Source: Palaemon carinicauda (taxonomy: Eukaryota > Arthropoda > Malacostraca > Decapoda > Palaemonidae). Taken from it: 64,000 nucleotides of DNA. Position numbers and translations under genes: made by a program. A model generated the notes under the pieces. That model saw only the letters and a program-made list of their open reading frames with translations, searched no databases and was not told the DNA's origin. Location of the stretch: the NCBI RefSeq assembly GCF_036898095.1, contig NC_090739.1, forward strand, positions 68,406,351-68,470,350. Reading direction: 5' to 3'. This document shows positions 8,516 through 17,597 of this stretch, in pieces. The first letter of the stretch is position 1, and each line of letters starts with the position of its first letter.

Positions 8516-10176
8516 TGAAGTACCTCGGTGAACCACTCTCTCGCGGGCCAGAGGGGAGCAACCAACGTCAACCTTGTCCCTTCGTGAGAGGCGAACTTCT
8601 GCAGTACCTTGTTGACTATCTTGAATGGTGGGAATGCATATAAGTCCAGATGAGACCAATCCAGTAGAAACGCGTCTATGTGGATTGCTTCTGGATCTGG
8701 GACTGGTGAGCAATAGATTGGTAACCTTTTGGTCAACGAGGTGGCAAAGAGGTATATGGTGGGTTGACCCCAAGTCGCCCAAAGACTCTTGCACACGTCC
8801 TTGTGGAGGGTCCATTCCGTGGGTATCACCTGACCCCTCCGACTGAGACAGTCTGCCAAGACGTTCAAGTCCCCCTGGATGAAACTCGTCAACAGGGAGA
8901 TGCCTCGATTTCTTGACCATATGAGAAGGTCCCTTGCGATCTCGTACAGCGTGAGGGAGTGTGTGCCTCCTTGCTTGGAGATGTACGCCAAAGCTGTGGT
9001 GTTGTCTGAGTTGACCTCTACCACTTTATTTCGAAGAAAGCTTTCGAATTTCATCAAGGCCAAGTGGACTGCTAATAGCTCCTTGCCGTTGATGTGCAGG
9101 CTCTTCTGACTTGAGGTCCACAGACCCGAGCATTCCCGACCGTCCAGGGTCGCACCCCAACCCAAATCCGACGCGTCTGAGAACAACACGTGGTTTGGGT
9201 TCTTGACTGCTAGGGATAGTCCCTCTCTCAGACTGATATGGCTGTCCCACCATTTCAGGCATGCCTTTACTGGTTCGGAGACTGGGATTGATACCGTCTC
9301 TAACGTCTTGTCCTTGTTCCAGTGAGAGGCTAGATGGAACTGGAGAGGCCGAAGGTGTAGTCTCCCTAGCGAGACAAACTGCTCCAGGGATGAGAGAGTC
9401 CCTACGAGACTCATCCAACTCCTGACTGAACAACGTTCTCTTTTCAGCATTAGTTGGACTTTTAGCAGGGCTTGTTCTATTCGGGTGGCAGACGGAAAAG
9501 CCCGAAAAACTGGACTGCGAATCTCCATCCCCAAATATAGAATAGTCTGGGATGGGATCAGTTGGGACTTTTCTAGGTTGACCAAAAGTCCCAACTCCTT
9601 GGCCAGACCCAACGTCCAATGTAGATCCTGCAGACAGCGATGACTGGACGATGCTCTGAGAAGCCAGTCGTCCAAGTACAGGGAGGTTCGGATTCCCGAT
9701 AGATGGAGGAATTTTGCCACATTCCTCATGAGCCTCGTAAACACGAGAGGAGCAGGACTGAGGCCAAAGCACAGGGCTCGAAACTGGTACACCACATTCC
9801 TGTAAACAAACCTCAGAAACGGTTGGGAATCCGGGTGTATAGAAATGTGGAAGTATGCATCCTGAAAGTCGAGAGAGATCATCCAGTCGCCTTCCATTAA
9901 TGCTGTCAAGACAGCTTGGTAAACTTCATCGTGAAGTTTGTCTTGACAATGAACACATTGAGCGCACTTGCCTCTTACGTACTCCTGCAGTGAACGTGGC
10001 TGCCAGATCATTGGAGCCATCCCTGATAGTCTTGTTCCTGCAGAGAACGTGGCTGTCAGATTATTGGAGCCATCCCTGATAGCCTTGTTTATGCCTGACA
10101 TAATTGTACAGCAAAACTTCAAACGCTCAAAAAAACTCCTAACAGGAGATGGTCTAGCTCTGAAGCCGACCATCAA
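8242..10176 (-). pseudogene. DIRS reverse transcriptase-RNase H, N-terminally deleted (copy C)
   Basis: A 644-residue open frame, but its first 90 residues are a scrambled joint of gag C-terminus and RT; the fingers region (equivalent to GGWRPVLDMSALN of copy B) is missing. From residue 97 the RT is normal: motif A D103 (SLDFQDAYFH), LCFGLSPAPLVF, YLDD at 167-170. RNase H has all four acids: D334, E366, D391 (NSDNTTALAY) and D442 (LADCLSRRG). Residues 470-560 form the downstream DIRS segment with YLFAT, FPPF (515-518) and APLWPAREWF; its position matches the methyltransferase-like domain described for DIRS1-type elements, but no clear SAM motif is visible. The deletion probably makes the RT inactive. 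Confidence 0.8.
9984..10089 (+). repeat. 53-bp tandem duplication at the RT deletion joint
   Basis: Two 53-base units (9984-10036 and 10037-10089) differing at only a few positions, containing ttggagccatccctgatag. They lie exactly where copy C has lost the gag/RT junction, so they may have arisen during the same rearrangement. Confidence 0.85.
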
Positions 10177-11678
10177 ATCTTGGAGCGTCTCATGGCCAGG
10201 CGCCAGGGAGAGTCTATGAGGTTTGAGAAGTCTATCTGGGCAGAGGCAGGAACTCCCAAGCCGAGAACTTCTCCCGTGTCATACCAGACGCTCGCTCTAT
10301 AAGCCAGTTTAAAAGGAGGGAAAGCAAAGGCTGTCTCCCCCAAACTCCTCCTGGTGATCAACAAGTCGCCTAGCAAACGTAAAGCTCTCTTAGAAGAGCG
10401 AGAGAGCACTAGCTTAGAAAAAACAACGGCTTCGAAGTAGCTAGGCCTAGTGTAAACTCTGACGTTTAGGCGAACGAGGAGCAGCAGTTACAAAATGATC
10501 CGGACAAAGATCCTTAAAAATCAGCATGATTTATTTAAAGTCCATAGAGGGCTGAGCAGCTTTAGGCTCCTCTCCGTCTGACAGAATCCACAAGGGAATA
10601 TCAGTAGGAGGGGGATCAGTAACTTCCTCATCTGAAGGAACCTCGTCCGACAATGCCGAGTCTCAAGCAAGGGAGAGACCTGCTGTGGTGGCAATGCTTG
10701 ACAAGCAGAGTCCACACGCAAAGCATCAGTAGCAGTCAAGGACGATACGTCATGTAACTGCTTAAAGAACTGACCAGCAACAACAACAGGTGCGGGAGGA
10801 CGCTCGACGTCAACTCGAGACTGCCTTGACTGCCTAGACTGAGCAGTCAAAACAACTCTTGACTGCGGTGCTTGACGCTCAACGTCAAAACAAGTCAACT
10901 TCGCTGGTTGGCGAACGTCCTGAACGTCAACAAGAGCAAGCGGCAGCGGCTGAACGTCCACAAGCGGCTGAAAGTCAACACGGGACTGCATCGAGTGAGG
11001 CTCTACAAAACGTGATTGACGTGACTTTGTAACGTCAACGTCAACAGGACGAGCAAAGGCTCGTTTGGGCGGCTGACGGCCAGGATCTCGATCAGCTAAG
11101 CGGCGAGGATCATCGTGAACCTGCTCAGCAGCATAATCCTCCATAAGAGAGGCAAGCTTATTCTGCATGTCTTGCAGTACAACCCATTTAGGATCAACGG
11201 GAATGGGTGCGGTAAGAGACGAGGGTAACGTCTGTGACTGCAAAACCTTGCCTACACTAAGACTCTCGGAGCCTGTGTTACGCTTCTGTTTAGGCGTCGA
11301 GCAGTCTTCCGATGACTGCACAGGGTCAGAGCTGTCCCAATGGCTACAACAAGGATGCTGGACCTGTCCTGAAGGGACTGACTTTCGCTTTAAGGGTCTC
11401 GAAACCTTGCTCCACGGTTTCTTACGCGATAAGCCTTCGGATGACGAGGAGAAAACCGTCTCGCTCGTCTTATGGTAGGGGCGGTCTTGACGAGACACGC
11501 CTGAAACCATAGAGGGAACGTCTGTTCGTTGGTTAAAGCCTCTCGAACCCATAAGTCCTACGACATTACTTCTCCCTGGGGCATGGGAGCTTGCAAGAGG
11601 TCTCGGACTAGGCGAACGACAGGCACGAACAGACGAACCCTCTGTCGCAACACTGATAACACTTTGCGCAATTATCAC
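10173..11678 (-). pseudogene. DIRS gag-like protein, damaged (copy C)
   Basis: A main open frame (10521-11678) begins with TEGSSVRACRSPSPRPLASS, equivalent to residues 165-185 of the gag of copy A. It continues through a Lys/Arg-rich SRPLKRKSVPSGQV segment and a Gln/Val-rich linker (QSRQSRQSRVDVERPPAPV). A second piece (10173-10409) has the conserved GETAFAFPPFKLAYRASVWYD and GEVLGLGVPASA, also present in copy D. The piece between has stops, and the N-terminal Cys/His box is not contiguous: the likely ATG is about 1.1 kb upstream at 12812. A structural role in the retrotransposon particle is inferred from position and shared segments. Confidence 0.6.
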
Positions 11679-11699
11679 TTTATCACTACAATTTTCTGT

Positions 11700-12990
11700 T
11701 TTTGCACTTACTTCACTGAAATCGAATTTTTCAATAATTTCACATTAGGCATGAATAAAAACTGATTTCTACCTGAAGCACGCAATTCTCCCCTACATCA
11801 AAAGGTTACAATTGCGAAATAAGTCGTACAATGTAAGCACATTAATACAAGCAAAAAAACAGTAAACATGTATATCGAATAAAACGGAAATATATAAAGT
11901 TAAAAGGATCATTGACTGGGGAGGAGACTAAACACTAGTTCATTAAAAACTACGTTTTCAATCTCTCACCGTACAGTGCCTTGGGACGAGAATAAAAACT
12001 AAAAACGTTTTATCCTTTCTCCCCGTACAGAGACTTGGGACGAGAGTAAAAAACTGACTCGAGAACAACGTTACTCGCTTGGGACGAGAATAAAGATCGG
12101 AACGTTCTCTCTTCCTCTCTCCCTCTCCGTCTCTCTCTCTCTCTCTCTCTCTCTCTTGATTTCACACAGAAGAGAAAAGCCCACTTACCCTTCATCAATA
12201 AACAGGTTATTTGACCAAAGGAAAAAACTGAAAGGACTAAGAAATTGAAAATTAACAAGTTCCTTTAAATTAGTATTTAAAACATTTCAGTTTGAAAGAA
12301 GAATGAACAAAACGTCAGAATCGATTTACTCTTTCTGCAAAGTGAAACCGTGATTCTCTCTTTCTCTATCGTAACGATAGAGCGCAAACTGCGTAGCATG
12401 AATAAACCAAACGTTAGTTCATCTTTGAAACAGCACGAAGACTATTCAAAGAAAATCTTTCATAAAATATCTACTAAAAAATATTCATTTAATAAGTTTT
12501 AAATCATTTGCTCTGTAAGAGTTATTAACGAAAATAAAAGTTGAAAGGGCTCAACGTTGTTTAACTTCGGTTTCCAAGTTAGGACCGCCTACTCTCGGAT
12601 TAGGGGAGGAATAGGTAAGGCCGCATATAAACAAATCATTAAAATTTATCTTGATGTTTATTATAAATGGAAAGCTAATCGAAGAGGCCTAATAAAGGCG
12701 GGTGAGATATAAAATATATAGAGGAAAATCTATAATTAACAACAACAATTTATAACGTGATAAGATAATTGCTAAAAGCCTAAAACACACTTCCGTACTA
12801 AGGGGAGGGTCGGCCATTTTGAAAAGTCAAAGAAAGTCCAAAAAACAATCCAAAGTCATCAACAATTAAATCTATCCAAAAAAGAGTTCAAGAGTTTAAG
12901 TTGAAGATAAAACACCTGCACTGCGAAAGCTCAAACCAAAAGGAAGTACTTCACCAAGACTGTTGAAAAACTCCAGGTTAACAGCGAGTA
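11700..12990 (-). other. Leader / intervening region of DIRS copy C
   Basis: About 1.1 kb of AT-rich DNA between a candidate gag ATG (atggccgaccc on the minus strand, 12812) and the first contiguous gag codons. The same arrangement with similar blocks (gagagattttaaac-type sequence, a CT run, atcgtaacgatagagcgcaa) occurs in copy G at 31250-32160. In copy A the N-terminal gag is instead contiguous. It could be a subfamily-specific intron (a ttcag acceptor-like site precedes the gag restart in both) or shared decay. Contains (CT)n at 12129-12156. Confidence 0.5.
12129..12156 (+). repeat. (CT)n microsatellite in the DIRS leader
   Basis: Short CT run, matched in position by 31559-31582 in copy G, so it was present before those copies spread. 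Confidence 0.85.
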
Positions 12991-13020
12991 ATGGTACGTC
13001 TTGTCGATCAGACCGACATA

Positions 13021-13174
13021 GAAGAATTGGAGCTGTTTACATGTATATGCGGTATCTGGCCGATAGTTGGCGCTGGTGGGCACACCCGCAACCTTCATAG
13101 CGATCGCTCGCGAGTTTTTGTGTTTTTCTGTCGAGCCGCCGGAGCGTCAGCTATTATATATTCACCGGCTAAGT
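13021..13174 (-). repeat. Right inverted terminal repeat of DIRS copy C
   Basis: Inverted match of 4178-4332. In the element's own orientation this is the extreme 5' end, so it should also hold the promoter. No TATA or initiator could be assigned with confidence. Confidence 0.8.
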
Positions 13175-14181
13175 TAAATATTTAAAATAGTCTAATTCGG
13201 AAATAGACCAAAATACCTTAGTCTTCCTCATGGCCGATCTATGAGGAGCGTCTACCAGGCTTGAGAAATCTCCTTGGGCAGAGGCAAGAACTCCCAAGCC
13301 GAGAACATCTCCCATATCGTACCAAACACTAGATCTAGAAGCCAACCTAGTAGGGGGAAATGCGAAAGCCGCTTTCCCTTGCTCTTTCTTGGCACCCATC
13401 CAGTCTCCCATTAATTTAAGTGCTCTTTTTAGATGAACGAGAGAGCACCATTTTAGTGAACCGACTTTTTCTTAGGTTTCCCTAGAGTAAATTCTGATGG
13501 AGGCGATCGTGGAGCCACAGGAATAAAAGACTCTGGGAACTCATCCTCAGATAACTCCTCAAAGGGTTCAGAAGGTGAAAGAGGAACATCAACTTCTTCC
13601 TATGATAACAAGTCTCGCTGCTCCTCAGAACGCTCTCGATCCGCTCGGTCAGAGTTAAGAACCGTTGCATTAAGTTCAAAGTCCTGTCTAGATGTTTGTT
13701 GTTCTGCATCGTATACAAGAGGGCGGTCGATGTAAGAACGCTTGCATTCCAATGAATGCTCAATGAGAGGACGCCTGGCGTCACGCTCGCATTCAGCTGA
13801 ACACTCGATGGGAGGACGCTTGCGCTCTGAACGCTCGATGAGGTCACGCTCTACATCATGCTCTGGAGGACGCTCGCATTCTGTTGAACGCCTGACATCA
13901 CGCTCTACGTCACGTCGTGGAGGACGCTCGCGTTTTGTTGAACGCTCGACGGGAGGACGCTCAAGAGCACGCTCGATATCACGCCTAGCTGAACACTTGA
14001 AAACGCTTTCAGCAGAACGATCACAATCACTGCTAAGCGCATGAACAGCAGCTCGATTAGGAGAACACTCGACTTCCTGAAAGCCCGAGAGATCAGCCTT
14101 TCGTGAAGAACGTTTACTTTCCCTATCATCTCTGTGCGTAGTCACACACTCAAAACGTTTAGAAACTTTATCACCAAGCAT
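13169..14181 (-). pseudogene. DIRS gag-like protein with charged repeats (copy D)
   Basis: Frames 13600-14181 and 13169-13411 together give an Arg/Glu-rich gag. The middle carries irregular repeats of the type VERSTKRERPPRRDVERD and ECERPPEHDVERD, clearly the same kind of internal repetition as in other gags here but with a different sequence. Near the 3' side GKAAFAFPPTRLASRSSVWYD and GDVLGLGVLASAQGDFSSLVD match copy C. It is broken by stops around 13412-13599 and then by the insertion of copy C after SISELDYF. Highly charged repeats could bind RNA, but that is a guess. Confidence 0.6.
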
Positions 14182-14528
14182 TTGTCAACTCTCCGCCTTG
14201 CGCCGCTTAGTATTAAGAGAGGAGGATTCAGTAGGTTGGTAGCCTTTCATAAAAGATGAAAGCTTCTGCTGCATTTCTTGCAACATCTTAAAATTAGAGT
14301 CTTGCGAAACACTAACAGCAAGTTCTTCCTCTCCACCGCTCAAAGACCGCTTAGAGCGAACAGCGGGCGAGATCCAATCTGAAGGAGGCGAAGGAGCATG
14401 AAAGGATGTTACGGCCAGGTCGGATAATTGCTCAACAGCAGGACTATTTTCAACTAATGTCCTAGCAGGCCGCTTAGAAGGCGAGCTTCCTTCAGACGAA
14501 AAATGTTCAGGACTGTTCCAAGAGATGA
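13189..14528 (-). mobile_element. DIRS-like copy B/D, gag portion
   Basis: Continuation of the element at 1537-4144 on the far side of copy C. It ends abruptly near 14528, where the recombinase of the group-2 copy E begins without any terminal repeat, so a deletion or recombination between elements is likely there. Confidence 0.65.
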
Positions 14529-14541
14529 TCAGGGTTATCGG

Positions 14542-15112
14542 CTACGGAGAGGAGACTCGAAATCCGGAAGGAGACGAATCGGGGATCTGCCACTCGCGGA
14601 TTCCGAGTCTTGGCTCAGGGAAAAAGCCGAACGATACTTCTCCCCATCCCCTTGAATGGGTGATGTCGTATAAAAGACCATGAAGTTCACTAACTCGCTT
14701 GGCCAAAGCCAAAGCTAGTAGGAACACCGTCTTCCAAGTGAGGTAGCGATGTTGCCTGGTGCAATGGTTCATGGGGAGGTCTCTTTAGAGAGAAGACGAA
14801 CTACATTCCATGGGGGAGGTCTCACTTCAGACTGAGGACAGTAAGTTCGTAAATCAGTATAAGTAAGGAAAGTTCTAGCGATGACGAAAAATCCATTCCG
14901 TTGAGTCTAAGGGCGAGACTTAAGGCTGAGCAATAGCCTTTAACCGACGAGACTGAAAGGCGTATTTCCTCACGCAAATACACGAGGAACTCCGCTACTA
15001 CTGGAATAGTGGCATCAAGAGGATAGATACCCCTTCTATGACACCAACCACAGAAGACTTTCCACTTCGCCTGGTAGACTGCTACTGATGATTTCTGCCG
15101 GTATCCAGACAT
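14542..15112 (-). pseudogene. Tyrosine recombinase fragment (copy E)
   Basis: The core-binding domain (SSVAVYQAKWKVFCGWC, ATIPVVAEFLVYLREE) and the start of the catalytic domain with the first arginine (ALAKRVSELHG) are present. A one-base deletion relative to copy H breaks the frame after ELTV. The H-x-x-R and tyrosine boxes are absent, because copy E ends near 14529. The reading frame is the same as that of the RNase H part upstream (15341-15598), as in copy H. Inactive. Confidence 0.7.
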
Positions 15113-15340
15113 CCTGCTTGCAACTTGTTGCGGAAATCCTCTCTGAGTAAGGAGATGCTGGAAAGTCTCCAGGCGTGAAGTCGTAGCAAAGCTACGGCTT
15201 TGTAGAAGATGTTAGCATGTGGTTGTTTGAGTAGATCATGTCATGGAAGGAGTTCTCTTGAAGACTCCGTCAAGAATTGCAGAAGGTCTGAAAACCATTC
15301 CGCGTGATGCTATAGCAGAGCTATGAGAGTCATTGAGAAA

Positions 15341-16590
15341 TTAAATGATATTCTGGCCTTGTTGAGTACCCTCCTTATCACACAGAACGGGGGGAAAGTT
15401 GTAAACGACGATGTTGTCGCACTGTTGTTGGAATGCATCTTGCCAGAGAGCCTTGAGGTCTGTGACTGGGGAGCAGTACAACGGGAGCCTGAAGTTCAGG
15501 GCCGTTGCAAAGAGATCCACAGTCAGAGAACCCCACAAAGTCAGGACTTTGTTGGCTATAGATGATCCAAAGACCACTTGGTACTCACTATCTGACATAC
15601 TCTGCTCAGGTCATCGGCGAGTACATTCCTCTTGCCTGGAATGAAGCGTGCCGATAGTGGTATCGAGTGAATCTTGGCCCATCTCAGTATCTCTACAGTA
15701 CTGCTAGATGAGATAGGGGCTGCAACAGGGTACCTCCTTGTTTGTTGATGTAAGCCACTACTGTGGTGTTGTCACTCATCACCACCACTGAGTGGCCGCC
15801 AGGAACTGATGGAACTGTTGAAGGGCCAGAAAGACAGCTTTCATTTCTATAAGAGATTTATGTGGAGGTACTCTTCTGACTCTGACCAGAGGCCTCAGGT
15901 TGTGTGGTGGAGCCCGTGGGGCCCCCCACCCTTTTTTTAAAATGTCTGAGAATAGCATCAAATCTAGGGGGGAGGACGAGAAGAGCCAGTCCCTTTCGTT
16001 GGTTCTTGTCTGACACCCACCATTCAAGGTCCGTCTGTTCCGCTGATCCCATGGAAATCAGGATGTTCAAGTAGTCGAAGGCCTGATTCCACCGTGACTT
16101 GAATTGCCACTGGAGAGATCGAATCCTGAGATGACCGTTAGGAACTAGACGGGCCAGCGATGAAAGGTGTCCGAGGAGACGTAGCCACTTCTGGGCTGGA
16201 AGTTTTTCCCGTCTGAGAATGGGTCTTGAAACCTTTCTTAGCCTCATCATCCTGTCGTCTGATAGGAAGGCTTTGTGGAGATTGGTGTCTACTATTATGC
16301 CTAGGTATACCAGCCTCTGCGTAGGAGGCAGGGAGGACTTCTCGAGGTTTACCATGATCCCAAGATCTTGGTAAAGCCTCAGAAGTTTGTCTCAGTGTTG
16401 AAAAAGGGTTGACACCGAGTCCGCTAGGATTAGCCAGTTGTCCAGATAACGTAGGAGACGGATGCCAATCCTTTGTGCCCAGGATGATACTAGGGTGAAC
16501 AGTCTGGTGAAGACTTGAGGTGCCGTGGAAAGACCAAAGCACAGCACCTTGAACTGGTATTTCCTGTTGTCTAGGCTGAATCTTCTTGAG
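15341..16590 (-). pseudogene. DIRS RT (C-terminal part) and RNase H, copy E
   Basis: Read from high to low coordinates: VLCFGLSTAPQVFTRLF, then the catalytic box as YLDN instead of YLDD, VYLGIIVDTNLHKAF, then RNase H (LMLFSD, IEMKAVFLALQQF), SLTVDLFATALNF and NFPPV. Several frameshifts separate the pieces. The Asp-to-Asn change in the RT box alone would abolish polymerisation. The N-terminal RT continues at 20540-21005 beyond the Tigger: the RT sequence stops at 16590 and resumes at 20540 with only the TA duplicated. Confidence 0.75.
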
Positions 16591-17058
16591 TACAGTGAAC
16601 CCTCGCTACTTCGCGGTTCGACAATCGCGGATTCACCACTTCGCGGGGTTTTCCCATAACCCATATATATATACATATCGCGGATTTTCCGGAAAATTCG
16701 AAAATACCGCGAAATCTGAAGACAACCAAATACGATATTTTGTTACCTGTAATTCCATTAATACTGTAATTAGTAATATCTGCTCTTACTGATTGTTCAT
16801 TGCATTACATATGATATATAATTCAGCACAGAAAGAAATAAAACACGAAAAGAGAATGTGATCATACGATAATTCAGTACGTAGTAAAATTAAATCGAAC
16901 ATGAAACGCAAATCAGATGCAGTCATACCATATTAGAATGGTGTGTACTGTAATGGATGTGCTTCTTTGCCATGAATCTTTTGTATGTATACGTACGTAG
17001 TACAGTACTGCATCCAATAATATTCTTTGTTGCAAAAATCACATTTCGAATACTGTAA

Positions 17059-17064
<6 letters not shown>

Positions 17065-17124
<60 letters not shown>

Positions 17125-17260
17125 TAAAATAGCGTACGTAAATTTTTATTATTATTGTTATTATTATTATTATTGTTGTTGTTGTTAATAAAATTATTAT
17201 TGTTATTATTATTATCATTATTATTATTATTACTGTACAGTATTATTATCATTATTTATT
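17065..17260 (+). repeat. (GA)n and (ATT)n microsatellites within Tigger
   Basis: A GA run at 17065-17121 followed by ATT/GTT repeats at 17145-17260. Inverse counterpart of 6190-6382. Confidence 0.93.
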
Positions 17261-17597
17261 ATTATTACGGTATTGTACTTAATCTACGTACGTTCATTAT
17301 GCGCGGGGCATCTTCTATGAGTAACCAACGCATCATAGTACTGTAAGACGGGTTGTGATTGGTTCAAGCGCTGATAGATGACGAATCAAAACTCAAGTTT
17401 TGTTATCTAGCCTGTGATTGGTGTTTTGCCCGCATCTTCTACCCGCAGCATCAAAGTTCTCGCGGGGCTGGATCGTTCACTTTCTCTTTCCGCGTATTGC
17501 TGAGTAGACGTTCTTAAGTTTGTGAAGTTTAATCTGTGCTGTGTGCGACTGTTTTAAGTTGAACTTTTTGTTGAACTTTTTGTTGAATCCTACTGTA

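Larger units (their letters stand above)
4145..13188 (-). mobile_element. DIRS-like retrotransposon copy C, structurally complete
   Basis: About 6.57 kb once the Tigger insertion is removed. Left and right ends carry inverted repeats (4178-4332 against 13021-13174). A junction at 6858-6949 equals the complement of the left end and the complement of the right end joined through ATC. This is the internal complementary region that DIRS elements use to rebuild their ends by way of a circular intermediate. Gene order from the right: gag, RT-RNase H, recombinase. AAAAT is found at both flanks (4140-4144 and 13184-13188). The recombinase is open; RT and gag are damaged. Confidence 0.85.

Noticed and set aside
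17541..17597. Upstream ATG extending the Tigger transposase by 19 residues
   Set aside because: The extension is hydrophobic low-complexity sequence, and the deleted copy's frame starts at the later ATG.
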